A stretch of 64,000 nt of DNA, taken from the NCBI GenBank assembly GCA_001566295.1, contig KQ964246.1:1736001-1800000 (forward strand), written 5' to 3'. Below, one piece after another: positions 10,520 through 23,362 of this stretch (position 1 is the stretch's first letter; each line of letters starts with the position of its first letter). Position numbers and translations under genes: made by a program. The stretch is from Microdochium bolleyi (taxonomy: Eukaryota; Ascomycota; Sordariomycetes; Xylariales; Microdochiaceae). Below the pieces are notes generated by a model that did no database searches, was not told the DNA's origin, and saw only the letters and a program-made list of their open reading frames with translations.

Positions 10520-11521
10520 CGCGATTATGTGTTGTCTCGTTGCTCGGGTGTCGAACTCGTGTCGAGACTATTCGTCGTGTCGTGCTGCGCGGGCAGTCGT
10601 CGTTGGCTTCGCGGCTTCCAGGCAGGCTGCAAAGTGGGCGAAATTGTGAAGAATTATCGATTTTGCGGTTTGGTGGGGGATGTGGGGCAGCACAGTGCCC
10701 CGCTGAGCCACTCACAGCCAAGTCGTTCTCCCTGATACAAGGTTGCTCTCAGACGTTCCAACACACTTGAGCTCCGGCCATAGATCAAATAGGTAAAGAC
10801 TCATCGAGAGCCAATCTGGTGATATTTTTTCTGATTCTGGACCTTTGCAACTTCTTGCGAGCAGGCTCACATGGCGCAGCATGCAAGTGAGAGTGTCCGG
10901 TCCACCAAGACCTGCATCAATTGGTATTGAGATCTTTGTGCAATATGTGGCTCGCGGATTGCTCTTCGACTTCGGAACACGGACGAAAATATGGTGTTCA
11001 TGGAAGCTGTGAGGCGAGGTCAACACCAACATGACTCGAATCGAACAGCACTTGGCTAGAGCTTATCAGAAACCAACAAGTCGTCTCTCTGAGCTTTGCG
11101 AGGCACTTGATCAACACACCACACCCAAAGACATCGACTCCGAGCCAAGGGCAGTCTCAAGCGCGTCACGAAGCTGGAAGTCTTCAAAGACTGCGCCAAG
11201 TCTGCCATTGCATGCAGCAGCACGCGGAATGGCTGGATTCCAGAGAGGAGTGCGACCTATCCGTAGCAGCCACTGCTTCTCAAATCGAGAGGAGATGACC
11301 TCATGTGAGCGTGACCGAACGGCAGGCCTGTCTGGTCCAATATCTCCCTACAGACTCGGACATTGGTTCAGGCCTAGACGCTCGGAAAGCAGCCGTCGTC
11401 GTTGAACAGCTTTAGCGTTATCTAATCACATCATCTGAAAGGCGAAAACACAACTTGAGGTTTCATCATGGGTGGCCGACTAGGCTTATTCTACGTTAAC
11501 ACAAAGTCTCACCCGGTCTGC
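10520..11521. other. Non-coding interval upstream of EIF3D
   Basis: About 1 kb separates the eIF3d start codon from the bZIP stop. It must hold the eIF3d promoter and the bZIP 3' end. I see no supportable gene and no repeat. Confidence 0.5.
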
Positions 11522-12070
11522 TCATAGTCCGCCTGCTTCGTCTCGCCAGCTGCGGGGGTCTCTGACGGATGCTTGTTCGCCGCCGCCCTTGCCAGCTTCT
11601 GGTGGCGGTATGCCGTGCCTCTCCAAAAGAGCCTTCAACTTCTGGTTCTCATCGACGAGCCTCTTCTTGTCCTGGTTGCTGCCCGTGTAGACTTGCTTCA
11701 GGCGGAGTACTTCATCCTCGAGCGCTGTTATATACATCTCCTTACGCTCACGATGTGTCCTGGGCAGGTTCGCATTAGCCGGGATCGCTGGTATAGGCTC
11801 AAAACGAAAAGATTGACCGTCTTACCTTTGAGCCTGGCGGTTCAGCTCTTGCCGCCGGGTGAGTGCGGGTTTCGTATCGGGCTTGGGCCCACGCTTCTTT
11901 GGTGCCTTGCCATCTTTAGTGACTTTCGTTTCTTGTTGCGCCTTGAGCTGCTCGAGACCTGCGGTATTGGCAGCGAGGGGGTCACTGTGATGTGATGTGC
12001 TATGACTCCTTCCGATGGAGCTTGAGGGCGCGTTGGATGACATTCCCGAGCTCCAGACTTCGACCGGCAA
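11522..12070 (-). CDS. Small bZIP transcription factor
   Basis: Two exons (12070..11826 and 11759..11522) give 160 residues. The intron falls inside the DNA-binding basic region: LNRQAQR at the end of exon 1 joins THRERKEMY in exon 2, restoring the bZIP signature N-x7-R. A heptad series follows (LEDEVLRLKQVY, KKRLVDENQKLKALLERHGI). The N-terminal half is Ser-rich with a basic KKRGPKP segment that could serve as a nuclear signal. A second candidate start is MSSNAPS at 12043. The last 20 or so residues (VRDPRSWRDEAGGL) look atypical; an alternative frame across the same bases reads a more protein-like Thr/Ala/Glu-rich end, so the 3' terminus is uncertain. The target genes are unknown. Confidence 0.8.
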
Positions 12071-13142
12071 TCAATGTCTCGAGCGGCTGCCAGATTTTGA
12101 TACCTCCGGAAGAAACCTCACAAGCTCCGAAGACTCGAGGTCACCGCTCGCGATGTTTCGACAGCGTGATGATGGCACTTGGTGCGATGCTTGGCCCAGA
12201 ACCTAGAGGGCTTCCAGAACCCGCCAAATGTCAAGGCTGCGCTGGGAGATTTAGTCCGCTCGAATGATGCTGATGGAGCACAATTCGCTACTGGCGCAGT
12301 CTTCGATGCTTGTGCAGCCGCTCTGGAGACTATCTCAAGATCTTGGGCGGCAGCTTGTGGCTAGGACCCGGTCGGAAGTGGCGGGGAAGTTGTTCTTCCG
12401 AGAATGAGACCTGGGGGGCTCTGACTCGGCCGAGTGGCTGACTGTACGTATGGGATGGCGCCAGCCGACTCAAGGACCGAACTCATCGATACGGCTGATT
12501 ATCTGCACTCTAAAGCTTCAGGTCGACGCAGGCATGGCCACAAGCACGAGACGTCATGAAGCTCTCACGGGATAGAGGATATCCTCCAAATAAACCCAAA
12601 CCCCCGGGTGATTTACCCCGCTCACCATACCCGCGCAACCAACAACTTCAAGCCCGACAAACACAAGATCTATCCGATATCAGCAGGTCACCAAGTATCA
12701 GAGGCTCGCAAGTTCACCAAACTCATCTCGAGCGCTGCTCAACCATGACAAGCAGCTCATACAGAAGTGGATCGTTCTTTTCGACATACATAGAGTACCT
12801 TGCCATCGCCGGTGGAAACGCTCCCTCGCCGTACTTTTGATGAGATCGAGATCATTGTTGCCGTCCAAGACTTTGTGACGAATATCCCGTACCTTCTCGG
12901 CATTTAAAAGAGTCTGCCTTCAGGCAAATTGGTCATCCCAGTGCTAGCCCATTGTTCACTATGCATGCGGTGAGAGTTCAAGGTGAGCACCCTCGGCTCG
13001 TGGCGGGAAAGAGAGCATCTGAACTCAAAAGCAAGACAAGCCTGGCTACCAACAGTGGCTCTACCTTGAACTCTCTCAAGCCTATCCAACAGACCTTACA
13101 TGGACAACACCCTGGGCAAACCTAGACCATGGGGTACTGGCG

Positions 13143-13152
13143 ACCTTAAGGT
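13143..13152. repeat. ACCTTAAGGT palindrome
   Basis: Perfect 10-bp palindrome, one of the dispersed copies in this window's non-coding DNA. Confidence 0.8.
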
Positions 13153-13972
13153 AGCGTATTATGGACTGGGAGAATAAATCACCTACCAGATGCTTCGTCC
13201 ACAGGGTCTTGCTATTTTCGTGTGAAACATTACAAGCCAGCGACATGGCGGGCATCGCCTTCTCTGGATTTGGCCGCCGGCTAATCACTGCCATATCCCA
13301 CCTGCATACCATTCGGGCATCCTGCTAAACGGTGTGGCTGACTTTTCAAGGTCGTCAAAGACCTGGCGCTCCCGCGCATTCCTCTGGCAACCCTTGTCAC
13401 ACCAATCCCTGCCGTGAGCGTCGATGTCAAGGTGAGCTTGCGCGAACGCTCACATGGACACTCTGTGAGACCATTCAAGATGGTCTCTCGACAGACACCA
13501 GGCCGTCGCATAGATGATTGTGCATGTCCGTGCCGACAATCATGTCAGATGGAACTGCGACCACGCCTTCACGGGTGGATAGACCAGATCTGCAAGCATC
13601 AGATCTCCCTCCCCGCGATGCAACTTCGTTCAACTCTGGTGCTCGGACGGGAACAAAGGTCCATGATGGTGGCCATTCAGACAGCCATCGTGTCTGAAGC
13701 AATGCAGCACAGGACGGCACTCATCCTATCACAGCAGCAGGTTATGTTCTCAGAGTGTCAAGGATTCTAGCCGGTCTGACATAAACGTGACCACATGCGC
13801 CCGCCATGAGACAAGGGTGTGCTCCTGACCGCCTAAACTCTCCTCACCAGTGCGACCCATAAGTGCGAGTGATGTGCAGCAAGCCGCACGCTGCATGCAC
13901 TCTGGAGTGAGGGGCTCGAGAGCCAGAGCTCCGTGCTCGATGCAATGCTTGGGGTGGCAGCAACATACGCAG

Positions 13973-13983
13973 TACCTTAAGGT
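13973..13983. repeat. TACCTTAAGGT palindrome copy
   Basis: Perfect 10-bp palindromic core with a flanking T. It lies in the bZIP-RIM15 interval. Confidence 0.8.
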
Positions 13984-15194
13984 CAGCAGGCGAGATGAGA
14001 CGACAGAACCCCAGTCGGAGGGGGACAACAAGCCATGCGCTAGCTTTGCTTGCTCCAACTTTGGGGGTGTGCATGACTGAGACCGCCAAAACGCGGAAGG
14101 CTATCCGAGCGATGAATGCATTCGTCACTAGAGTGATTGTTGGAAGTGGATGGCATGACACGGTCGACGGGAAACCCGGGGGGTAGAGCCGGTAGTGATC
14201 AGTTGAGAAGTAGTCTTTGACACAGTTAGAAAGTCTGATTCCCTTTGTAATTACTCATCTTTTGATATCTGATTCTATTCTTGATATGACGGTGTGAGCC
14301 CGAGCTGTGACGCAGGAACACAGCAAGCGAAATTGAAATCACATGACCAACTGCAGCTCGGGTAATAATAATACCCGTCAGAGCTGCAACAGTGTACCTC
14401 TCCTCGAAAGCCAACCCTGCAGCATGGGCCTGGACGTGTTCTGTGATTGCAGATGGCAGTATATCTTCACGGAGACGTGGTGACCCTCGGTCAGGATGCC
14501 ACCCAACCAGACCAGGATGGAAGATTTGGCTGCCGCATGTTTGAGGGGGCAAGCGTGCTGCCATGGCAGCCATTCGTGGGTTGCGTTCTTGGTTGTGTTT
14601 GTTTATGGCATTGGTGGAGGGGCCCTATAAGAACAGTGTGATATAGGCCATGGCAGGTGCTCGACTCAACAGCGAGCACCCACAAAGACAAGACCGCAAG
14701 GACGATGAAGTGTCCCGGGAAGGCACCCTCGCCAAGGACAGGTGGGCGCCGTAGGACCAATCATCAACACGGGTGTTGGGCTGGGGTTACATACAAGTCT
14801 TCAGAGCTACCTACCTTCGTACGTAGACGCAGCTTGGTACCCCTGTGGGGTTTGTTTGTTGTTGTTAAAAATACGGAAGCCTCTCGAAACTCACACGGCT
14901 CGGATTCATTCCTGGTCCTTCTCGGGGGTGATTTGCTTGGAGCCAAGAATATTACTACTTGATCGCTGTCTGTCTGTTGCTGCTCCATAGAAGGTCTGTA
15001 TCACAGGATGAGAGAATGCCAAAAGGTATATACTTTTGGCATGGTATGGTCGTATTGGTAATGGTAGGGTTGAGATTTCGGGCGTTTGATGTAGGTTCGG
15101 TTGGGTCTTGCAGAATGGTGGGATGTGGACATGGCCAGCGTGTAGTCGGGGGTCAATTCGAGCGCCGAGTTCCGCGTACATACGCGTACTTAGG

Positions 15195-15206
15195 TACCTT
15201 AAGGTA
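15195..15206. repeat. TACCTTAAGGTA palindrome
   Basis: Full 12-bp palindrome preceded by TTAGG, giving an overlapping GGTACC palindrome. It lies about 1.15 kb upstream of the RIM15 start codon. Confidence 0.85.
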
Positions 15207-16011
15207 GGGTAGTCAATGCTAAACGTAAACGGCCGGTCCGTGCCGTAGAAGCTTGCAGTCTGCATTCCTGCGTTGGGGACTTGGAGTGTGCTGTGGCGAC
15301 GTCGAGCACATTGTGGATGGATGGCACGGTGCCAGATGATCGTGAGGGAGCGGATAGAAAAGGAGGAATCAGACGCTCCAGGTCCTGCCTGGAGTCGCTG
15401 CGGTATTGGGACTGACAGCAGAGCATGCCCGGCCCAGACGCCGAGCGGTTCGCGGAGAGGAGAAGCCGCGGATGACGGGCTGCAGATGTGTCGAGTGACG
15501 AGTCAGGAGGAGCCAGCCCATGATTCTGTCCCGCCTTTGATGTTTCGCTGGCGAGCTCGGGCTGGCGCTAGTGCGCTACTCAAGTGAGCTTGCAGGGCCC
15601 GGGAATCCACTGAGCACCACTTCCCTTGAGCACGCCGCAGCATTGCATGCGCCTCCAGGCTCCCCACCACCCAACTTCACGGCTTCTCGATTGTTGCTGC
15701 TCCTGCGGCAACCCCGTCCAACCTGCTCCAGCTAGCACCGCGATTCCCGTCGGTGTCGAGCACCCTCGCCAAACTTTTTCCTCCGCTGCACTCGCCTACG
15801 CCCGATTGTTGTTGTTGTTGTTGCTGTTGTCGCCCTCGTCCTCATCCTCGTCCTCGTAGCTGCTGCCGCCGCCGTTTCACACGACGCTCTGTCGGAGCTC
15901 ACGACCCCCTCCGCCGTCGCTTCTTCGCACGCCTCGACAACAAAACCTCCGCTCACTGCGTCCTGTCGTTGTATCCATCCTCGCCCCCAAGGTTCAGTAC
16001 GAGAGGCCTTG

Positions 16012-16359
16012 TGGCCTCAAAGACAGCTCCCTCAACGAACCGAACTGCGTCGACGGGCAGACTCCCTCTCGACAACAGCCTTTTCGACTTCTCGAACGTC
16101 ATGTCTCGGCTCCTCGCAAGCTACTGACTCTGGCCTCTTCGCCAGTGAGAGACCTGGCTCTGCAGTCAAAGAGCCTGACAGCTTCGCCTGATACGACAAC
16201 AGTCCTCTGCACACGGCGTTTGGCCCTTGGTGCCTTGCACCTGGCTAGCACGACTAGTAACCGTCGACGACCTCAAACGCTCCGCCTCTACGCGTCGAGA
16301 CTTACTCTCGATCGTTCAATGCTCGGCATCTCGGCTTGCGCGCGCCAAGTATTGCCGTA
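16012..16359 (+). other. Coding-like but frame-disrupted segment upstream of RIM15 ATG
   Basis: Three adjoining frames read protein-like text that seems to belong together: TASTGRLPLDNSLFDFSNV (frame ending at TGA 16125), then ATDSGLFASERPGS...DSFA (stop TGA 16189) continuing in the same frame as YDNSPLHTAFGP, then SNRRRPQTLR, then RVETYSRSFNARHLGL, which runs in frame into MERDPSRL. As I remember them, fungal Rim15 proteins begin with a segment of this kind before MERDPSRL. The pieces touch one another, so introns cannot connect them. Either the ancestral N-terminus has decayed, or the assembly has several indels here. Confidence 0.45.
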
Positions 16360-19300
16360 ATGGAGCGTGATCCTTCCAGGCTGGCCCCGCCGGCCGTCAG
16401 CTCCCTCCGAGCTGAGGCAATCGGCCGTGCCATGGAGCGCTCGTTGAGCGAGGATATCCGCGAGGAACGGGAAGAACTGCGTGAAGCAGCAGAACAAACT
16501 CTGAATGTGATTGTGGACTTGAGCCTGGACGGTGCAGTGCGATGGGTCAGCCCATCATGGGTCGATGTCATTGGTACACAGCCAAGCGCAGTGGAGGGCA
16601 CGCCCATTGCTGATCTTATCATTAGCGAAGACAAGTCTGCCTTCGCCGATGCAATCGAGTCCATGAAGAAGGACGACTCACACAGCCAGTACATCCGCTT
16701 CACGGTATACTTGGGCCTCCTGTCCAGATTACTTCCCGTCAACGAGATCCCAGAGAATGACTCTGCGGGAGCAGAGAGGCCTACAGTCGAGCTGGAAGCG
16801 CAGGGCATTATGGTTTATGATCGTACAACTGGTGGTGAAAGCCATGTAAGTTCCCCAAGAAGCTATATCAACCATCATCATCGTGTACTGACATTACTCA
16901 GACTATGTGGATGATCCGTCCGTGGATGCCACCCCGTGAGATCAAGATCGATCTGCCTCCGTTGATCGTCGAAGCTCTCGGGTCTGGTGCCGAGGTCCTA
17001 GCGAGCTACCTAACCCAACTTGCTGAAGCCGGGCAGGAAGACTCAGCCAGTCACACAGCACCGCAACCGGTCCTCTGCCGTATTTGCGAAAGACAAATCC
17101 CACCTTGGTGGTTCGAGAAACATTCCGACTTATGCTTGCAAGAACATCAAGCAGAGATGGATGTGCAAATGGCACAGGAAAGTCTTACAGAGCATCGACA
17201 TTCGATTGTTAAGGTGCTTGATGCGCTTGAGGCCCGCAAGAGTCGGCCATCTTCTGGAGATCCTGTTACACTCCCCGTTGCGGAGTACAAGGGAATGGCT
17301 ATCGGCCCGACATCCACCAGTTCTTCGCCTGGAGCAGCTTCGCCATCCTCATCATCTCGGGATCGATCCGGAGGCTTTGGTCATAGTCGGTCTCGGTCGT
17401 TTGCAGTGCGCCGTCCACAGGCCCGCATCGTCGAGCTCCTGCTCGACCTCTGTGACACAGCGATCGAGATCAGCCCGCCTGCCCTCAAAGAGTCCTCGCA
17501 GAGCACGGGGGATTTCCGGACTCAGTCTCCAGGGTCTGAATCTCGCACCTCACAAGTTTTGCAATGGCAATCGCCGAGCACAAACACGCTTGACCAGGAG
17601 CACGGCTTAGCCCTGCTCTGCGCTGATACGGAGCGGGTGGCGAAGGAGAAAGTCGAGGCTGTCTTTCGTCACAGGAGGATCTTGGAGTATGCCGAACGCA
17701 TTCGCGTCGAATTCGCCGTACTGGTTCAGGAATGTATTGACGAGGCCATGCGCGAAGCCGCACGTATCGCCTCTGGACGCCTCAGCGACTCAACTGAAGA
17801 GGAAGAAGAGGAGGTTCAAGAAGACGGAGAGATGACCACGGAACTCGTGGATCCGGATCGCGTGCTCGCTCCAATGCCAGCCGAAACGCCATCATCTCTG
17901 GCCCTTGCCCTTCAGAATGCTTCTTTGAGCGAGCCAAAAGCGATGCGCTCGGAGATGAGCGCCGTCGAGTCTACACGTTCAAGCAGCCCGAGGGAGTGCG
18001 CTACGCCAAAGTCTCTCGCTCCTGGCACTCGTGACGGCCGGCGAGGGTCCATGCTGCTTGAAAGCGACGCAGCTGACAGCGAAGGCAGTACACGATCATC
18101 GTCGGTGGCGCGACAGATGCCACGGACGGATTCCCCAGTATCGGAATTCGGCAATATAAGACGCACCACAAATTCCCGGCAGCACCACAGGCGGAGCCTT
18201 GTTCTGCCCGGCACTTCGTCACCTCACCGACAAGAGTCGCCCAACCGAAGCACACAGCCATCTTCTCCACTGCGTATCATCAAGCCGCGGAATTTGCAGT
18301 TCTCACATGATGGTGTTGTCTCTCCAGAGTCATCGCCTATGCTTTCTCATAGCGAGTTCGGGTCTCCTGCCGCCATTCAGAACCATCACAGACGACAGTC
18401 GTCGACGATCTTTCCGGATCTGTCCAATCGACCTCCGCCTTCCCCTCGCCTCAATGCTGCCAACCCCCCGCCGATGGCACGCGCCGTACCGCCTTCCATC
18501 AAAGACTTTGAAATTATCAAACCTATTAGCAAGGGAGCCTTTGGAAGCGTCTATCTTGCCAGAAAGAAATCGACGGGTGAATATTTCGCCATCAAGGTGC
18601 TCAAGAAGGCGGACATGGTCGCCAAGAACCAAGTCACAAATGTGAAGGCTGAGAGGGCAATCATGATGTGGCAAGGGGAAAGCGAGTTCGTGGCGAAGCT
18701 GTACTGGACCTTTTCAAGCAAAGACTACCTTTACCTTGTGATGGAATATCTCAATGGCGGCGACTGCGCCTCCCTTATCAAGGTGCTAGGCGGTCTTCCT
18801 GAGGACTGGGCCAAGAAGTACCTCGGCGAAGTCATTCTCGGCGTTGAACATCTCCACGACCGTGGAATCATTCACCGAGATCTGAAACCCGATAATCTTC
18901 TCATCGATCAGAAAGGCCACCTGAAACTCACCGATTTTGGCCTATCTCGTATGGGTCTCATCGGGCGTCAGAAGAGAGCTTTGAAAAGTGGCACAACGGA
19001 CACACCCGATCTACTGAAAACTGGGCCCTTTGCTCGTGCTGCATCTGTGGCTTCATCGCGTTCAACGTCGCTGGATCTTCACGGTACGCACACGTCTCCA
19101 GGAGCAACACCCTACATCAGCCCGGAGCACAGCGCGATCCAGCCAAGCTACTTCAATTTGTCACAATCCCAGCAAGACTCTCGCAAGGCTACAGGCCAAC
19201 GCAGCGATAGTGGAGGCAGTGAGACGCTGACACAAATGATGTCCCATTTCTCCTTGAACGATCTGCAGCCATCGCAGTCAAGCATGCGATCTCCTCGAGA

Positions 19301-22094
19301 CGACATCAGCGAGGGCGACTCGAGCGTACCTTCCGATCTTGCACCCCTCAGCCAGACTACAAGCCTCGGCGCCGAAGTGCACAGAAACACTCCGCCGCAA
19401 CCCAACATGATGCCGCCCCAGATGGCACTCTTTGATCCGGAAGACTCCAATCGCAGATTCGTAGGCACTCCTGACTACCTGGCCCCGGAGACTATCAAGG
19501 GTGGCAAGCAAGACGAAAGCAGCGATTGGTGGTCTGTTGGCTGCATACTGTTCGAGTTCTTGTTTGGCTATCCACCATTCCATGCAGATGACGCGGAGAC
19601 TGTCTTCGACAATATCTTGGCACGCAGGATCATGTGGCCCGAAGAGGCAGAGGAATATGTTTCGCCAGAGGCAAAAGATCTAATGAACCAACTTCTCTGC
19701 ATTGATCCTCAGCAGCGTCTCGGGGCGAACCGAGAGGAGAAGTTTACTTCTGGTGGCGCCGAGATTAAAGCTCACCCGTGGTTCTGCGACATCACCTGGG
19801 ATACTCTTCTGCAAGACGAAGCTCAATTTGTCCCGCAGCTCGAGAACCCTGAGGACACGGAATACTTCGATACAAGAGGAGCAACGCTCCAATCGTTCAC
19901 CGAGGAAATGGAGGACCAACTTTCGCCACCGTCTGCGGGCACTCCAGAGTACCCGGACCGACCTCATGACGCGCTGTCTCGTGTCCGCTCGCAGCTACAT
20001 GTCACACAGATGAAGCGAGGTCTAATGCCCTTGCACATACCACCTCACATTCGTGATCTCAAGAGTCGTCGGCTGAGTGAGCCAGTGGCTGCTGATGACT
20101 TCGGCTCGTTTGCCTTCAAGAACCTGACTGTGCTTGAGAAGGCGAATAAAGATGTCATACAGCAGCTGAAGGCACAGGCAATGGCTGCTCAGCACAGGGC
20201 TGGGACGAGTCCGGGTGGTCTGAACTCAGCAACATCACCACTCCCGCCAGCTGAAGGCAGTCCAGTCCTGCCAATTCCAGTTCCGAAGAATGTGGCAACA
20301 ACAAAAGCCTCTGCATCACAAAGGCCCTCGTCGCCATCAGGACTAGGCAATCCCTCTCCTAATCGGGCCTCGCAACCATCGTCCCCACTGTTGGTGTCAT
20401 TTCATGCCGGTCCTGGCCATGAGGGGCGCCGCAAGGCATCAAGCAACTCTTCCAGCCTCTCGCAACAGTCCGGGCCTGCAAATCTGCAGCCTGGAAGCTT
20501 CTTCGACATTCCGAGGACGACACCGAGCTTGCAGAAGTCCACAAGTGCAGCCGCTGCGTCTCCTATGAAGGGCAAAGGAGCGCCTCCCCCCCTCGCTCTG
20601 TCGCCACAGAAGACATTTGGCACTCCAAGGCAAGCGAGCGGTTCGTCGACCAGATCTCGTTCTCTCACTGTTGGCTCGCAAGACGGGAGCCCTGTTGCAT
20701 CAGATCTTCTGGCACACCATCGCAACCGTCGAAGCCAAGTCTTTGACATGTCACCGTCTTCCTCCGATAATGAAGGGGAGAGAGCCAGTGCTTTGCTCAA
20801 AGTGCAAAGACGCCGCCAATCATCCCGCCGCATGTCGGCAATTATGCTGGACAGCCCTTCTTTCCGGTCCTTGGACGTTCTGATATGCGAAGACCATCCG
20901 GTATCTCGCATGGTTATGGAGAAGCTTCTCGAAAAGCTGAGGTGCCGGACGATATCTGCTGCATCTGGATCAGATGCCATTCGCTATGCTTTGAGTGAGA
21001 TCAAGTTCGATATCATATTCACCGAGTTCAAGCTGCCGGAAATTAGCGGCACGGACGTTGCCAGGATGGTCCGTGAGGTCAAGAATGTCAACTCACACAC
21101 CCCAATTGTTGCCATCACCGCCTATCTCAAAGAATTGCAGGCACCTCACTACTTTGATTCGCTCATCGAGAAACCAATTAGTTCCTCAAAGCTTGTCGAA
21201 GTGTTGTCCAACTTGTGTCAATGGAAGGCACCAACGCCCGGACAAGCAGCTGCCCCTATCGCCAGCCGAGTCTCTTCGGGAGGCAAACCAGATTCTGAGC
21301 AGCTCCAGGACAGCCCAATATCTGGGTCGTCTGCCTATACTCGAGGCCTCGGAGGTAGCAGTTTCAGGGGCTCCAGTAGAGGGGACTCGATCAGCTCGAG
21401 CTTGTTCGGCGATTCGGAGTCTGCGACAACAGACGACGTGCCTATAATCATCAGCCGTAAGACCACGAATGAGTGGGAGGAAAGTGGACTGGGCATCAGT
21501 CCGGAGGAGGCAACAGCCCATCCTGTCCACCTCGTTACCCAGCAGTCCGCACCTCCACAGATGGAGGGCATCAGCACACCGAGCCCAGTACGGTCGGTCG
21601 ACAGACTCAAGACAAGGCGAGATCCTGCAGACCGAAAACGTGCAGACGGAACGGATTCGGCCGACGACGAGGATGACGAGCTTGGTGCCGGGCGAGCTCG
21701 CGTACGCCCACGATCCTTGTTGCCAAGCTCGAAGCTAGGTATCGAAATGATGAGAGCAAACAGCCATGACAGCGTGGCGGTGGCGTCCGAGAGTGCTTCC
21801 GAGCCCGTCACGCAAGTGGTCACGCCGGCAAAGGATGGGGGCTCCGCACCAGTCTTCAATGCTGATGCTCTGAGGGCCCTCGATGGGCGCATGGCGATCA
21901 CCCCTCCCCAAGGCATATCCCCAGGGACGACCCCTGGCGTTGAAACGGACGATGTGACTCCTCGCCAGAATCAGAAACCTGGCGAAGACTCGCCAGATGA
22001 GCCAACACCACGTCCTGTGGTTAAATCCTCAGGCACCGCATCAAAGCAACGCTCGCCACTTCGTGCCAAGGGCAATAGCGGTTCAACTGACTAA
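16360..22094 (+). CDS. RIM15: Rim15-type serine/threonine kinase with receiver domain
   Basis: Rim15 is a Greatwall-family AGC kinase that acts downstream of TORC1 and PKA in entry to quiescence, through Igo/endosulfine and PP2A. Exons 16360..16845 and 16902..22094 encode 1,892 residues. In order: a PAS-like region (about 30-130, VIVDLSLDGAVRWVSPSW); a zinc-finger-like C-x2-C...H-x3-C motif from Cys221 (CRICERQIPPWWFEKHSDLC); long disordered Ser-rich linkers; the kinase domain from about 698 with the ATP lysine in FAIKVLKK (Lys727), HRDLKPDN and DFG at 840; a 180-residue insert before APE (GTPDYLAPE, about 1023), the hallmark of this family; an AGC C-tail; and a response-regulator receiver domain (about 1486-1600, LICEDHPVSRMVMEKL, AITAY, EKP). 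The phospho-acceptor position reads FTEFKLP, so the usual Asp is Glu. The single intron has a GTAAGT donor. The true start may lie upstream (see the segment before it). Confidence 0.95.
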
Positions 22095-23362
22095 GCTCGC
22101 AATGGTCGAGCGCAATCGAACTTCCATACTCTTACATATACCACCATTCTCCTTTGTCAATGTGCTAACGACTTTCTGATTGGCAAGGCGTTCGTTGCGG
22201 GCGCATCTGATAAGACTGCGAGTTTATTTTCACTGTTATTTGCGAAATCCTAGAAGAAAGTTTGCGTCGGTGGAATGCAGAGCAAAAAGGCTCTGCACCG
22301 GGCGAACACATCTGTCATTTGCCAGGACACTCAACAGATGATGGAATGCTCGCTGCCACGATTTACACGCATGTTTATACTTTGTTTGGATGTGGCCACT
22401 GCTAGTCGGAGGCGGAGCTGTGTAAGACCAAGCAGGTTTACAATATTTAGTAAAGGAAAATGAAGCTGTGTCTGAAGCCCTGGCAACAGCCATTGCAATT
22501 TTGATATCTACGACGGCTTAAAGACGAAGGTTAAGCGATCCGCAGAGTGCCGCGCAAACATCAAATCAATGTTGTGGAACATCTGTCAAAGGCTTAGTGA
22601 GGCTTGTGTGTAAGGTACTAAGTCGACCATTCGCGTACTCGTGGACTTTCGAGAACTCGTTCCGGGGACCCTACGCGCGTTCAAGGTGTCAGGCGTTTCA
22701 GGAACACAGCGGAATCCCATGGCGAGTCGGGAACTTGGTACCTATGGTTGGCTCCCAGCTTCCAGGAGGGAGAGTTAGTCAATATGCTTCTTCCACACTC
22801 TGATCCTTCATGATCATAAATCATTTCTCCCCCTTCTCCTGTGTATAAGGCCATAAAGTCTTTACTCTCCTCTCTTCAAATTCTTGTGCAATAGGTACCC
22901 AGATCATTCTTTGTCCCTAGAGCTTTGCCAGTCAGAAAACCAAGAGTTTCACCGCATCTCTACGGCGAAGCCACTGCGAGACGCATTCTCTACTCGACCG
23001 GGCTTGCTTGGCTATTTCATGCACAGCGGTGGCATATGATTTATTCTCCCCCGGCAGCCACCCTGCTGTGTATTTACATGAACGTAGTAGGATAGTAGGA
23101 CTAAGGGGTGAAAATGCCAAGCTTGCTGCGTTTCACCTGAGTGAAGCCATCAAGCCTAGTGGAAAGACGGATGAATGACATGGCATCCGGGATGTAATAT
23201 CAGTCTTCAGTCAGCTTTGAAGCGCCTTGTTGCGCTGCACGTTTTGGTGGTAGAGGGACTCTAACGACGATCTCCGGTTGTGATTGCATTGTACATGGAA
23301 TTCGTTGTATGTTGCATTTTCGCCACACTACAGCACCGCCGCGTAGGTTCGCCGCACTCTTC
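22095..23362. other. Convergent interval between RIM15 and HET gene
   Basis: About 1.27 kb between two stop codons. I find only short, unconvincing frames and no recognised repeat. It is longer than expected for a convergent pair, so an untranslated RNA or a relic is possible, but nothing supports a specific call. Confidence 0.4.

Larger units (their letters stand above)
12071..16011. other. Long non-coding interval between bZIP and RIM15
   Basis: Nearly 4 kb without a gene I can support. Short open frames lie on both strands but none shows a domain or a joinable exon structure. It contains three copies of the ACCTTAAGGT palindrome (13143, 13974, 15195) and a TTG-rich run at about 15808-15828 in what is probably the RIM15 leader. 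The 12.6-13.1 kb part could be an eroded mobile element, but the similarity is too weak to call. Confidence 0.45.

Noticed and set aside
12556..13100. Possible relic of a pogo/Fot1-type transposase
   Set aside because: One frame reads DKQLIQKWIVLFDIHRVP, vaguely like a CENP-B-type helix-turn-helix, but there are no terminal repeats, no DDE motifs and no second supporting piece. Too weak to annotate.
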